Shown here: in pieces, positions 6,939-15,916 of the stretch
Layout: each line of letters starts with the position of its first letter
Position numbering within the stretch: the first letter of the stretch is position 1
Source of the DNA: CAZHNW01 sp942491575
Lineage (GTDB): Bacteria; Spirochaetota; UBA4802; UBA5550
Reading direction: 5' to 3'
DNA: 64,000 nucleotides
Assembly (NCBI GenBank): GCA_942491575.1
Contig: CALOBT010000025.1
Coordinates: 1,426,001-1,490,000, forward strand
Made by a program: the position numbers and the translations under genes
The notes under the pieces: generated by a model
The model's input: the letters and a program-made list of their open reading frames with translations, nothing else
What the model was told of the DNA's origin: nothing
The model's database searches: none

Positions 6939-9383
6939 CTATGCGTTTTGATTTAGCTTTTCCTTGATAAGCGATAAAAGATTAACAAAAGAATAAGGTT
7001 TTTCGATAAATGTAAATCCACTTTCCTTTATGGTTGTGAGCTTAGCTTTCTTTTCTGTGTACCCACTGCATATTATAACATTCAGATTCGGCTTTTGTGC
7101 GATGAATTCATTCACCAGATCAAGGCCGCTGATGTCGGGGAGAACAACATCACTGAATATCAAATTAAAGTCACCATTGTGTTCAGCGAATAGTTCCGCA
7201 GCTTTTTTACCATCCTCCGCGGCAAATACTTCATAACCGTTGTCGGTGAGGTACTCTGCAGAAATATGTCTCACTTCTTCCTGGTCTTCGATGAGAAGAA
7301 TTTTCTCTCTGTTTCCCTGAAAATTTTCAGGGTGTTGTATTTCGAAGGTTTCTTCTTTAGCTTCACCTTCAATTGCTGGTAAATATATCTTAAATTGTGT
7401 TCCAATGCCTAATTCACTGTAGACATTTATCCATCCTCCATGCTGTAAAATAATGCCATAAACGACTGACAGTCCCAGGCCAGTCCCCTTACCAGCCTCT
7501 TTTGTGGTATAGAAAGGATTGAATATTTGCTCAATTACTCCATCCTCCATTCCGGTTCCAGAATCGGAAAAGACGATGCAGACATAGTTGCCATCTTTCG
7601 CTTCGGGTATTATTTGACTATATATTTTATCGATGTATTTGTCTTCTGTTTTTATATCAATAGTTCCGCCATCTGGCATAGCATCATGTGCATTGACCAC
7701 CATGTTAAGAATTACCTGCTCAAGTTTATTGGGGTCGGCACTAGTACTCCACGTACTATTCAGGCAGGTGTTTATCCTAATGTCTTCACCAATAATTCGC
7801 TCAAGCATATCAAGCATATTTTTTGCAATGTCATTAATATTAACTATGGAATATTCAGGTGTGTCTTGTCTTCCGAAAAGAAGCATCTGCTTGGTAAGGG
7901 CTGCAGCCTTTTGCGAAGCGTGATCAATCTGTTCGAGATATTTGTAGATTGTATTAGCTTTATCTATTTTGATCATCGACATCTCAACAGCACCCTTAAT
8001 CGCAGTTAGCAAATTGTTAAAATCGTGTGCGATGCCCCCTGCGAGTGTCCCAATTGCTTCCATTTTTTGTGACTGAAGAAGCATATCCTGCATCTTATCT
8101 TTTTCCTGCTGCGCATGAATTCGTTCAGTAATATCCCGACCTTCAGCAGTGAGGTAAATAATTTCCCTGTCATCACTGTAAATGGGATGCATGCTATATT
8201 CTATTGAAAGTCGACTATCATCCTTTATTCGTATTATGATATCACGAAAGATTGTTTCGCCACGAGCACATTTCTTGATATCTTCTTTAATGGTATTACT
8301 TATCTCATTTGAATAAGTCCACCAGTAGGTATCATAGAATTTTTTCCCAACGACATCCTTTTCGGTCAGACCTGCGATTTTGAGAGGCGTGTTATTCACA
8401 AATATCACTTCACCATTGAGTTCAAGAACTGCGACAAAGGTAATCATATCATTGAGAGTCCCGACAAAGAATTTTTCGCTTTTTCTGAGGGCTTCATCCG
8501 TCTCAAGAAGTATTTTTTGCGACTTGCGCAGTTCTATATTCTTCTCACGAAGAACATTATCGATTTCCCCTCTATTAGTAATGTCCCGGTCAATACCTCG
8601 GTAACCCAGAAGCTTTCCATTTTCAGAGAAGAAAGGATTGCCGTTTGTTTCCCTGATTACTTCATGACCGTCCTTATGAAGACATGTATTAACCAGGCAT
8701 TCGATGGGATTTTCATTTTGAATCAAGGATATAAATTTTTCTGCCAGGATTGCTTTCTCATCGGGTGGCATAAAACTAAAAGCGCTCGTACCTACAACAT
8801 CTTCTGGTTCATATCCCAGAATATCTCGTACCCTGGGGTTCGAATAAGTATAGATTCCATCAGTATTTACCTCCCATATCCAGTCATTGACTGATTCAAC
8901 AAGAGTCTGGTAATAAAGACTGTTTTGTTTATTATCACTATCAAGCTTTTGTTTTAATGCATCATTATCAATATTGAGTTGTTTTAATTTTAGGTCATAC
9001 TGATTAAGTTGTTCTTTCAGTCTAAGTTCTCTAAGGGCAGTTTTTATCGAGTGTATGAATTGATATCTTTCCACAGATTCCTGAATATAACCGGAAAATT
9101 CAATCCCCTGAAGTGTGGATATGGCTTCGGGAATGGATGTTGCAGCTAATAACAGAGAAATAGAATCTTTTAAATTTATTTCTCCTACAACTGATGTGAA
9201 TGCATCGGTAAATAGTGAATGGTCCACTACTACTATTGATGATTGTTTTCCAGATATCTGCGCCATTGCTTCATCTGCTGAATGAAGAATTATACTGAAA
9301 ATACTTTCTTCTCTTAACCATTCTTTCCACTGAAGACAGAGGGATGAATTGCTGTGTATAATGAGTACAGGATATATAGTCAT
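6939..9383 (-). CDS. Hybrid sensor histidine kinase (pseudo-REC, PAS-PAS, HisKA-HATPase, REC)
   Basis: An 814-residue soluble kinase. Residues 1-120 resemble a degenerate receiver domain. A coiled coil follows, then PAS (about 155-280, 'LVESVNDWIWEVNTDGIYTYSNP'), a second coiled coil and PAS (about 305-425). The phospho-acceptor box 'LAGGIAHDFNNLL' is near residue 445, followed by an HATPase with 'NMVVNAHDAMPDGG' and 'GTGLGLSVVYGI'. The C-terminal receiver is 'ILLIEDQEE' with phospho-Asp in 'LIFSDVVLPDISG'. With no transmembrane helix it should sense a cytoplasmic signal. No cognate output regulator is adjacent; the next gene upstream encodes a chemoreceptor signalling domain, so a link to taxis is possible but unproven. 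Confidence 0.92.
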   Translation of the reverse strand: MTIYPVLIIHSNSSLCLQWKEWLREESIFSIILHSADEAMAQISGKQSSIVVVDHSLFTDAFTSVVGEINLKDSISLLLAATSIPEAISTLQGIEFSGYIQESVERYQFIHSIKTALRELRLKEQLNQYDLKLKQLNIDNDALKQKLDSDNKQNSLYYQTLVESVNDWIWEVNTDGIYTYSNPRVRDILGYEPEDVVGTSAFSFMPPDEKAILAEKFISLIQNENPIECLVNTCLHKDGHEVIRETNGNPFFSENGKLLGYRGIDRDITNRGEIDNVLREKNIELRKSQKILLETDEALRKSEKFFVGTLNDMITFVAVLELNGEVIFVNNTPLKIAGLTEKDVVGKKFYDTYWWTYSNEISNTIKEDIKKCARGETIFRDIIIRIKDDSRLSIEYSMHPIYSDDREIIYLTAEGRDITERIHAQQEKDKMQDMLLQSQKMEAIGTLAGGIAHDFNNLLTAIKGAVEMSMIKIDKANTIYKYLEQIDHASQKAAALTKQMLLFGRQDTPEYSIVNINDIAKNMLDMLERIIGEDIRINTCLNSTWSTSADPNKLEQVILNMVVNAHDAMPDGGTIDIKTEDKYIDKIYSQIIPEAKDGNYVCIVFSDSGTGMEDGVIEQIFNPFYTTKEAGKGTGLGLSVVYGIILQHGGWINVYSELGIGTQFKIYLPAIEGEAKEETFEIQHPENFQGNREKILLIEDQEEVRHISAEYLTDNGYEVFAAEDGKKAAELFAEHNGDFNLIFSDVVLPDISGLDLVNEFIAQKPNLNVIICSGYTEKKAKLTTIKESGFTFIEKPYSFVNLLSLIKEKLNQNA

Positions 9384-9451
9384 TCTGCAATTCTCACTTT
9401 TTTGATAAACATAAAAAACAATTCATGGTTATTAATATCTTACATCCTTTT

Positions 9452-10183
9452 TCACTCTTCTGTAACAGTAAAAAAATCGAGCATCTTCGTGAGCTCTTTT
9501 GAGTGCTGGGTCAATATTTCGGATGAAGAGGCCAGTTCCTCGGATGAAGCCGCATTCTGCTGTGTGATATCGTTGAGCTGTCCCATACCCGAGTTAATCT
9601 GATCTACACCCTGATTCTGTTCCCCTGATGCCCGTGTAATAGTCTGCACTAACTCGGCTGTTCGTGTTATCTTTGGCACAATTTGACCCAGCATACTTCC
9701 CGCCTTTTCTGCGATAGCCACACTATTACCAGCCAGTTCATTTATTTCTTTGGCGGCAACCTGGCTTTTTTCGGCCAGTTTTCTTACTTCACCGGCTACA
9801 ACGGCAAACCCTTTACCATGATCACCGGCACGTGCCGCTTCAATGGCTGCATTAAGGGCAAGCAAGTTCGTCTGGTAAGCAATATCTTCTATAAGATTAA
9901 TTCGTTCGGCTATCTGCCTGATAGCATTGACCGTCTCTTCAACGGCTTTTCCTCCTTCAACTGCCATTCTTGATGCGTCCTGGGCAATGGAGTTCGTCTC
10001 TTTTGAATTTTCCGAATTTTGTGCAATTGCTGCCCCCATTTCCTCTAAAGAGGAAGATATCTCTTCCACACTGGATGCCTGCTCGCTGGCAGACTGAGCT
10101 AAATTTTGACTTGTTGAATTAATATCAGATGAGGCATCATTCATCGTATACATTCGCAATAAATTATAAAAGAGTGCATGCAT
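9452..10183 (-). CDS. Methyl-accepting chemotaxis protein signalling domain without sensor (possibly truncated)
   Basis: The product (243 residues at most) consists almost entirely of the cytoplasmic four-helix-bundle signalling domain. The hairpin tip 'NLLALNAAIEAARAGDHGKGFAVVAGEVRKL' region is perfectly conserved and should bind CheA/CheW. No sensor domain, transmembrane helix or HAMP precedes it. In-frame stops appear immediately upstream, and homology begins exactly at the usual post-HAMP boundary, near the internal Met (MNDASSDINS). No good ribosome binding site is visible at any of three candidate ATGs. It could be a small soluble receptor, but a 5'-deleted receptor is equally likely. 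Confidence 0.7.
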   Translation of the reverse strand: MHALFYNLLRMYTMNDASSDINSTSQNLAQSASEQASSVEEISSSLEEMGAAIAQNSENSKETNSIAQDASRMAVEGGKAVEETVNAIRQIAERINLIEDIAYQTNLLALNAAIEAARAGDHGKGFAVVAGEVRKLAEKSQVAAKEINELAGNSVAIAEKAGSMLGQIVPKITRTAELVQTITRASGEQNQGVDQINSGMGQLNDITQQNAASSEELASSSEILTQHSKELTKMLDFFTVTEE

Positions 10184-10597
10184 ACAGGCTCAAGAAAGCC
10201 CTGTGCCATTTTTTTTTCAAGAATATATGCTATTGCAGGGCAATTTTGAGATTAAAAAATAATGGTTCATTCTGTAATGCCTGAAATGGGTTATTAATGC
10301 AGGGGAATCATAAATGATTCACATAACCCTCTGCAACAGGGAGGTTTTTGATTTCTTACCTGAATGCCGTAAGCGTTATTTCTCTGGGATCATCTACGGT
10401 TTTTTTGCTTTTCTAAAATTATTTATCCTTTAGAGAATCAACAGGCTCATTCTTATTATGCGAATCGTATCAAACAAGAGAATTCTTCAATTTCCATCAA
10501 GTACCGCCATATCTGCTCCCGCATTAATAATTAAATTAAGGGTCGCCTAACCCGGTAACTATAATAATATTTTGCCGCAAAACTATATGCATTTTCG
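10184..10597. other. Intergenic region, possibly a decayed gene
   Basis: About 410 bp lacking a usable open frame. On the minus strand, 10543-10487 reads as 18 residues with ankyrin-like character ('INAGADMAVLDGN') ending in a stop, but it is too short to be firm. The missing 5' part of the chemoreceptor gene is not recognisable here. Confidence 0.4.
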
Positions 10598-11005
10598 TCA
10601 GTCATTCACCTTTTCCCATTCCATTTTAGGGCAGACATCGGCAATAAAAGGGATGCCGGCTTTCGCCAGAGCCTGATTGAAGGCTTCATCCACCACTCCG
10701 ATTTGACACCAGACCAGTTTAGGATTGAGCCGAATAATATCATCTATTAAGTCCCCCAGCCGATTTTTATTGACAAACAAATCAATCCAGTCTGCATTTC
10801 CGGGAGACAATTCGCCGAGGCTGTTGACGCATTTTTGTTCCAGGACAGTGTCATAAGCCGGGTTAACCGGGATCACCTTGAATCCTCTTTCTAATAGAAA
10901 CTTCCCCACACGATGACTTGGACGATCGTCTTTGGGTGATAAACCCACAACAGCTACCGATTTATTTTGGCGGATTAATTCCAGAGCTTCCTGCGTACTT
11001 AGCAT
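10598..11005 (-). CDS. CoA-binding (YccU-type) Rossmann protein
   Basis: A 135-residue single-domain CoA_binding protein. The nucleotide loop is 'SVAVVGLSPKDDRPSHRVGKFL', then 'GFKVIPVNP' and 'LVWCQIGVVDEAF', a pattern typical of the YccU family, whose in vivo role is unclear. I start it at ATG 11005 because AAGAAGGA lies six bases upstream; a longer frame from 11035 has no such site. It is followed on the minus strand by a gene-poor stretch and preceded by a peroxiredoxin-like gene. Confidence 0.85.
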   Translation of the reverse strand: MLSTQEALELIRQNKSVAVVGLSPKDDRPSHRVGKFLLERGFKVIPVNPAYDTVLEQKCVNSLGELSPGNADWIDLFVNKNRLGDLIDDIIRLNPKLVWCQIGVVDEAFNQALAKAGIPFIADVCPKMEWEKVND

Positions 11006-11121
11006 GGTTATCCTTCTTATTATTATTGTTTTCAAGATTGATTATTAAGCAACCTTCATCTTCATGTTTTCTCATTTTTTCAGGAAAATCAATTCTGTCA
11101 GTATATTGTTATAATTTACCC

Positions 11122-11661
11122 TCATTTAATAATATCTGACAGGGTCTTTGGGGATGGAACGTCGCTGATATTTTTACCGTAATATGCATATATAATCGTT
11201 TTATCCGTTCCTACTATAAAAGCTGCCGGCAGTTGTGTTTCCATGCCCTCGAACTTCCCGTGTTTATGGCCCTTAAAAGTCGCTTTGATTGCAGCCATAA
11301 GACCTGCCGGATGCAAATATTTCAGGATGCCTCCGGGCATGACAGAATACAGTCGAAATATATCGCCTGATGGGTCACTTACGATTGTAAAGGGCCAATC
11401 TTCTTTATTGGCAGCAGAAGCAACAACTTCGGGCGAGCTTTGCAGAAATACAAACACACCGGCGTCCTTTTGGGCAAATAGATCGATCTCATGCTTTAAG
11501 CTGGCCATCTCCATCTGACAGACCGGGCAGCCTTGATAGCGTAGAAAAATAAGGACTGATGGATTTTCGCCCGCTGCCTTATAAAATTCCAGTCCCGTCT
11601 GCCAGGGCGTGACAAAGTTAAAATCCGGGGCATTGTCACCAGTTTTTAGTTTTATTTGCAT
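11122..11661 (-). CDS. Peroxiredoxin-like AhpC/TSA-family thioredoxin-fold protein
   Basis: A 179-residue protein with a thioredoxin fold. 'GDNAPDFNF' at the N-terminus and 'FLRYQGCPVCQME' give a CxxC active site in the position of the peroxidatic Cys of AhpC/TSA proteins, and 'LPAAFIVGTDKTIIYAYYG' is the typical later strand. The CxxC pair suggests a thiol peroxidase or oxidoreductase with an intramolecular disulfide. There is no signal peptide, so it is cytoplasmic. A GAGGAA site lies about ten bases upstream of the ATG. Confidence 0.85.
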   Translation of the reverse strand: MQIKLKTGDNAPDFNFVTPWQTGLEFYKAAGENPSVLIFLRYQGCPVCQMEMASLKHEIDLFAQKDAGVFVFLQSSPEVVASAANKEDWPFTIVSDPSGDIFRLYSVMPGGILKYLHPAGLMAAIKATFKGHKHGKFEGMETQLPAAFIVGTDKTIIYAYYGKNISDVPSPKTLSDIIK

Positions 11662-12064
11662 ATTTTCCGATTCCTCGTTTTAAATTCTCGATGTTAATTG
11701 TGCGAAATTTAAATTTTCATTTATGTTCCGGGATTTCCCGCAGACAAAAGGCAAATGGAAAAATGAGAAGTACTCTTAAAATGTAAAAGTATTTCACATA
11801 ACTCCCTTCCGCTGGCAATAAGTTAATTATTGAATAACCATATTGTTTACTGTTTATACTTTTTCTCAATAAATCAATGCAAAAACAATTTAAAATTTGC
11901 ATTTAATTGCTTTGTAACTGTCAAAAGAACACCACATATCCTTTTTAAAAAGTAAACCTTTGTCCGCTCCCTTTAAGAAAAGGAATATATTATGAAAAAC
12001 TCAAAATTAACAGATAGATGTCAGGCATGCTGGCTGGCACATACAGAAGCCCACAGAAATCCCC
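11662..12064. other. Intergenic region with one possible tiny ORF
   Basis: This AT-rich 403-bp gap has no convincing long gene. A 61-codon minus-strand frame (11902-11717) has no ribosome binding site or family resemblance and I leave it out. The only candidate is the short plus-strand frame at 11992, listed separately. Confidence 0.4.
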
Positions 12065-12102
12065 CTACCCTTCACACCGCTGGCCGCTGCGCATTTTCCT
12101 GA
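11992..12102 (+). CDS. Possible 36-residue Cys-rich peptide
   Basis: The frame MKNSKLTDRCQACWLAHTEA... has a good Shine-Dalgarno (AAGGA, seven bases upstream) and a CxxCW motif. It runs 38 bp into the end of the opposite-strand transglutaminase-like gene. There is no homology argument, so this is speculative. Confidence 0.2.
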   Translation: MKNSKLTDRCQACWLAHTEAHRNPPTLHTAGRCAFS

Positions 12103-12772
12103 TCACATCATTAATCCCCGGCACCACCAGACGATAGATCATAAGCTTAAAAAAACCGGGACGATTCAAATAGAGCGATGAGGTAAAGTACTCCTCCGGT
12201 TCGTGGACACCGTGGTCTTCAATAACCGCATCCATCTGGACAAAACCTTCCTCTTCAAAATCGAGTTCTGCCGTGGAACTTCCCCCGCTGCATGAAATTG
12301 AAAATCCCGTGTCCCAGTTCCGTTCCGCAAGGATACATTTGCCTGCGTGATAAAAATCAATGTCATTGATATAAGAATCAATGCGGTGCCATGCGCCTTC
12401 AACTTCCGCCTCAACCCAGCTGTGTGAAATCGTATCCGGCATGAGGCGATACATCAGACCGGTAAAGAGTCCCCGCTGGATTTCCTTTTTTATTGATGAG
12501 AAATGAAGCCTCGCATTAATTCCGGCGCCGCGGCAGAGGGCCAGGAAAAGAATCCCTTTATTGTTGCACTGTCCCATACCGGAAGAGATCGTCTCAGAGG
12601 CGCTTACAAGGTCACCCGCCGATGGAAATCCGAAATCAATTCCGTCACGGACATAGTGAAAGATGGCCCTCACTTTTTCTCTGTCACCGGTCAGGGTCGC
12701 CGTCAATTCTTCCGCTTTTTTTTGCACCAGGGGACTGGCAGTGTCTGCAAGCTGTTTTAATTTCATGATCAT
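12065..12772 (-). CDS. Transglutaminase-like cysteine-peptidase-fold protein
   Basis: This 235-residue protein has the catalytic triad of the transglutaminase-like superfamily in order: Cys in 'SSGMGQCNNKG', His in 'ISHSWVEAEV' and Asp in 'WHRIDSYIND'. Upstream, 'VRAIFHYVRDGIDFG' is the usual lead-in. Such bacterial enzymes are mostly proteases or amidases of unknown substrate. No signal peptide is visible. A double purine-rich ribosome site (AGGAGAAGGAG) serves ATG 12772 or ATG 12766. It lies 41 bp downstream of the AraC regulator on the same strand and may be its partner. Confidence 0.82.
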   Translation of the reverse strand: MIMKLKQLADTASPLVQKKAEELTATLTGDREKVRAIFHYVRDGIDFGFPSAGDLVSASETISSGMGQCNNKGILFLALCRGAGINARLHFSSIKKEIQRGLFTGLMYRLMPDTISHSWVEAEVEGAWHRIDSYINDIDFYHAGKCILAERNWDTGFSISCSGGSSTAELDFEEEGFVQMDAVIEDHGVHEPEEYFTSSLYLNRPGFFKLMIYRLVVPGINDVIRKMRSGQRCEG

Positions 12773-12813
12773 CTCCTTCTCCTATTGTATTGCAGGGGAA
12801 GGTACGGATTTTA

Positions 12814-13584
12814 TCAGGTAATGACTTGAATAAACCTGCTGACCTGTGAACTTTTAAAAACGGTCAGCAGTGTCATGCCAAAGGTATCCGAAAATGTACG
12901 CGAAAGGTGAGCTGAATCTGAAAAACCCGCCTCGTGGGCGGCGTCGGTAAAATTCATTCCGACGGTGATGCAGTCAATGGCATCACGAAGGCGAAGCCAG
13001 AGGAGGTAACGACGAAAGGGAATCCCCGTATATTCGGTGAAGCGGTGAAGCATTCGGCTCTCGGACAAACCGATTACATTCGCTGCCTCAGCAGCCGTAC
13101 ATCGCTTCCCTTCGGTACTTTTGAGAAAGTCAAGAAGGTGATCCATTCGTGGATCAGACTCCCCTGCTGAATTAAAAACTTCCCCTGCCCCGAACAGCTT
13201 ATTCACAAGAGGGTCCATTTCATCCCCGGGGAGACATTTTTTCGCAGCATCGATAACTTCCCTTAAATGAGCATCTATCCATGATTCGGAAAATGTCTTC
13301 CAGTCTCCCCCTCCAAACTCGGCGCGAATTCCCGCTGCCGCAGGGCCCTCGGGATCAAAAAGAATAAGACATACAGTTTCACCACCGCTGTCGATTCGAT
13401 GCGGCACATCCGCATCAATAAAGCCCCCCTGAAAAGAGTAGCTTTTCTGCAGCAGAGTCACTTCAAAAACCTTCTCCAGTGAGGCGGCAACCTGCAGCAT
13501 ATGATGCCGGTGCTCCCGGTTATCACTGATGGGGCCGAAGTAGAGGGCATAGCCGTTTCGAATGTACAGGAGTGGTTGATTCAT
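12814..13584 (-). CDS. AraC-family transcriptional regulator
   Basis: The C-terminal about 100 residues form the double HTH of AraC proteins: 'TAAEAANVIGLSESRMLHRFTEYTG' followed by 'FTDAAHEAGFSDSAHLSRTFSDTFG'. The N-terminal half looks like a cupin-type sensor domain ('YSFQGGFIDADVPHRID'). I place the start at ATG 13584 (256 residues); a GTG at 13611 is possible. Neither start has a strong ribosome site. The transglutaminase-like gene directly downstream is the likeliest regulated neighbour. Confidence 0.87.
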   Translation of the reverse strand: MNQPLLYIRNGYALYFGPISDNREHRHHMLQVAASLEKVFEVTLLQKSYSFQGGFIDADVPHRIDSGGETVCLILFDPEGPAAAGIRAEFGGGDWKTFSESWIDAHLREVIDAAKKCLPGDEMDPLVNKLFGAGEVFNSAGESDPRMDHLLDFLKSTEGKRCTAAEAANVIGLSESRMLHRFTEYTGIPFRRYLLWLRLRDAIDCITVGMNFTDAAHEAGFSDSAHLSRTFSDTFGMTLLTVFKSSQVSRFIQVIT

Positions 13585-13741
13585 ATAGTTTTTATAAAAC
13601 AGGCGGTACACCGGTCAATTACTTTAGAAAATAAACAGGGTGATAAATATATATTTCGTGGCCGTGTTATTTTTTAATTAGTGCTGAAACCGGAAAATCA
13701 TGTGATCTTGAACTTCAGGCACAAAGAATCCGTAAAATTTA

Positions 13742-13770
13742 TTGCCATTTATCCGGACTCAAGCTATAAT
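13742..13770 (+). promoter_or_regulatory. Sigma-70-type promoter
   Basis: TTGCCA (13742-13747), a 17-bp spacer and a perfect TATAAT (13765-13770). This would give a leader of about 55 nt before the acetyltransferase start at 13832. Confidence 0.65.
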
Positions 13771-13831
13771 CCGAAAATGATTACTAAAAAATATTTATTG
13801 CTTTTTCAAAATATACAATTCAAAATACTTT

Positions 13832-14551
13832 ATGGGTAATAATATTATATTAGACCACTGGTTGACAGATCAGCTGAACCGCAAAGTCTATAGAGTAGAA
13901 CTTGATAACAATTTTATTAATAAAAAACTAAAAAGTGAGTATAAATTTTTTTATTCATTAAAAAAGAATCCGGTTTTCATGTATTCCAAAGTCCCGGAAA
14001 GAAGTTTTAAATATATTAAATTTCTTGAAAAGCAAAATTTTCATCTTGTTGATACAAATATTATTCTGATTAAAAACAATATTTCAATTACTAAATGCAG
14101 AAGCGTCTGTAATATAAGATTTGCCAACCCTGAAGATGAAACAGGAATAATTGAACTTGCAAAAAAAACTTTTAACCACAGTCGATTTCTTGTCGATGAA
14201 GAGTTTCCCAATGAGAACGCTGTTAATATAAATGCGGAATGGGTCCGGAATTATTTTTCCGGAAAACGCGGATATGCCATGATTGTTGCAGAAATTGACG
14301 GTTCAATTACCGGTTTTTTACAGATTTTAAAGGACGAAAAAACATTTATAATTGATCAAATTTCAGTAGAAAAAAAATACCAGCGACAGGGGATAGCCAG
14401 CGACATGATATCCTTCATGGAAACCACCTTCAAAAACTTAAATAATATAAAAGTAGGAACACAGGTATCAAATATTCCTTCCATGAGCCTGTATCAACAT
14501 GTTGGATTTAAGGTTTCTACATCAAAATATGTATTTCATTATTATAATTAA
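13832..14551 (+). CDS. GNAT-family acetyltransferase, WecD-like
   Basis: A 239-residue protein whose C-terminal half is a GNAT domain: 'IDQISVEKKYQRQGIASDMI' is motif A, and 'SNIPSMSLYQHVGFKV' is the last strand/helix. The segment 'SRFLVDEEFP' resembles the conserved motif of WecD-type nucleotide-sugar acyltransferases, so a role in surface-sugar N-acetylation is plausible but not proven. The gene is strikingly AT-rich compared with its neighbours and has no clear Shine-Dalgarno, hinting at horizontal transfer. It opens a small group with a lipoprotein, a glycosyltransferase-like gene and a methyltransferase. Confidence 0.75.
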   Translation: MGNNIILDHWLTDQLNRKVYRVELDNNFINKKLKSEYKFFYSLKKNPVFMYSKVPERSFKYIKFLEKQNFHLVDTNIILIKNNISITKCRSVCNIRFANPEDETGIIELAKKTFNHSRFLVDEEFPNENAVNINAEWVRNYFSGKRGYAMIVAEIDGSITGFLQILKDEKTFIIDQISVEKKYQRQGIASDMISFMETTFKNLNNIKVGTQVSNIPSMSLYQHVGFKVSTSKYVFHYYN

Positions 14552-14648
14552 AAGGGGAATTCCAATAATATTGGTTGTACACCAAAAAAATTGCAATGCT
14601 TAAAGAATTTTATTACTTTAATGTTAGCCAAAAAAGGAGATAATTGCC

Positions 14649-15914
14649 ATGAACGTTAAATCAACCCTTGGAGCTATAATTTCAGTCCTTATTTTCTTTT
14701 TTTCAGCACTCAGCTGCTCAACGGACACTCCCGCCAGAGTAACAATCAATCTCGGTCTGCCGGGAAACGAATATTCTATTAAGGAAAAATCAGTAATTGA
14801 CCATATTCTTGATTTCTTCTCTACTCCGGCATTTGCCCAGACAGCTCCGTCAAATATTACTTTAATTACACTCAACATCAGTGCGGCTGACATGACAACA
14901 ATAAACCAGACCTATCCTGCCGGTACAAGTTCAATAACCATAAGTGTCCCCCCCGGAGACAACAGACTCTTTGCTTTGACAGCAACTATTGATCCGGCTG
15001 ATCCCGGTGCAGTTCTATCTTATGAAGGATCGGCGCAGACAAATCTTTCTCCGGGAGAAACCGTAGATCTTCCTGTTTCAATGGTTGTAGGTGAAACAAA
15101 ACTGGTTATCCCGGATTATTATAATTACAGGGTTGTTCAGATAAACAATATGACCGGGGCTGGATGGAGCGAAATGGGCGGCACAATAATTCCAGGTTTT
15201 TCTTCATATTTCCTTCCATCTGATATTGCTTTCGATTCAACAGGAAGAATATATATAGCGCTTAACCATTCCGGGTCAGCCGGCCCGCCGAGAGTAATTA
15301 GAGTTGATAATATTTCAAGTACAGTGGCTGACGTTATTATATCTGATTCGGGGCCAATGAATGTCAATTCCATTGCCCTGGACAGGAACAACAATATTTT
15401 TTATTATGCAAATAGCAGTAGTCTATACAGTAGCAATCTCGATGGTACGAATCAAACATTATTCTCAACTCCTTTCACAAACATCAGAGGAGTGGCTGTC
15501 GACAACGACGGCATGGTATATGTCGCACATGAAAACCAGGTAAGCAAATTTAATCCAGGTACGGATTCAATAATTGGCACACCTTATACCGTCCTGAATG
15601 AATCCTCCGATGTCCTTGTAAAATCATCAGCTCTTTACGCAGCTGATTCCACTTTACTTACAGGAAAAATTATTCAGCTGGATCTCAATTTAAATTTACA
15701 GGCCGAACTCCCAGATTCCGCATCCAACGATATGTATGGACCAAGACGATTTGTGGCGATTCTAAATGAAAAAATCACTTTTATTGACGAGGAAGGCGGC
15801 ACTAATAACGCTGACAAACTGGTTTCCATGGATAATATAAGTGGTGATAACTGGGAAACCTATGGTACATATGGCTCTGGTACTGGCCAATTCCAGTTTT
15901 ACTATTTCTGCTAG
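14649..15914 (+). CDS. Lipoprotein with C-terminal beta-propeller (NHL-like) repeats
   Basis: The signal peptide ends in a lipobox 'FSALSC' (Cys near residue 25), so the protein should be anchored in a membrane. Residues about 75-145 look like a beta-sandwich rich in Thr and Ser. From residue 150 there are repeated blades of the type 'PSDIAFDSTGRIYIALN', 'NSIALDRNNNIFYYANS' and 'RGVAVDNDGMVYVAHE', as in NHL/SMP-30-like propellers. Function unknown; such propellers usually bind protein or polysaccharide. AGGAG precedes the ATG. The stop is 2 bp before the next gene, so the two are translationally coupled. Confidence 0.8.
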   Translation: MNVKSTLGAIISVLIFFFSALSCSTDTPARVTINLGLPGNEYSIKEKSVIDHILDFFSTPAFAQTAPSNITLITLNISAADMTTINQTYPAGTSSITISVPPGDNRLFALTATIDPADPGAVLSYEGSAQTNLSPGETVDLPVSMVVGETKLVIPDYYNYRVVQINNMTGAGWSEMGGTIIPGFSSYFLPSDIAFDSTGRIYIALNHSGSAGPPRVIRVDNISSTVADVIISDSGPMNVNSIALDRNNNIFYYANSSSLYSSNLDGTNQTLFSTPFTNIRGVAVDNDGMVYVAHENQVSKFNPGTDSIIGTPYTVLNESSDVLVKSSALYAADSTLLTGKIIQLDLNLNLQAELPDSASNDMYGPRRFVAILNEKITFIDEEGGTNNADKLVSMDNISGDNWETYGTYGSGTGQFQFYYFC

Positions 15915-15916
15915 GC

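Noticed and set aside
10487..10543. Ankyrin-repeat-like 18-residue remnant
   Set aside because: Too short and preceded by an in-frame stop; the match could be chance.
11717..11902. 61-codon minus-strand frame between the peroxiredoxin-like and transglutaminase-like genes
   Set aside because: Very AT-rich region, no ribosome site, no domain and no coupling to a neighbour.
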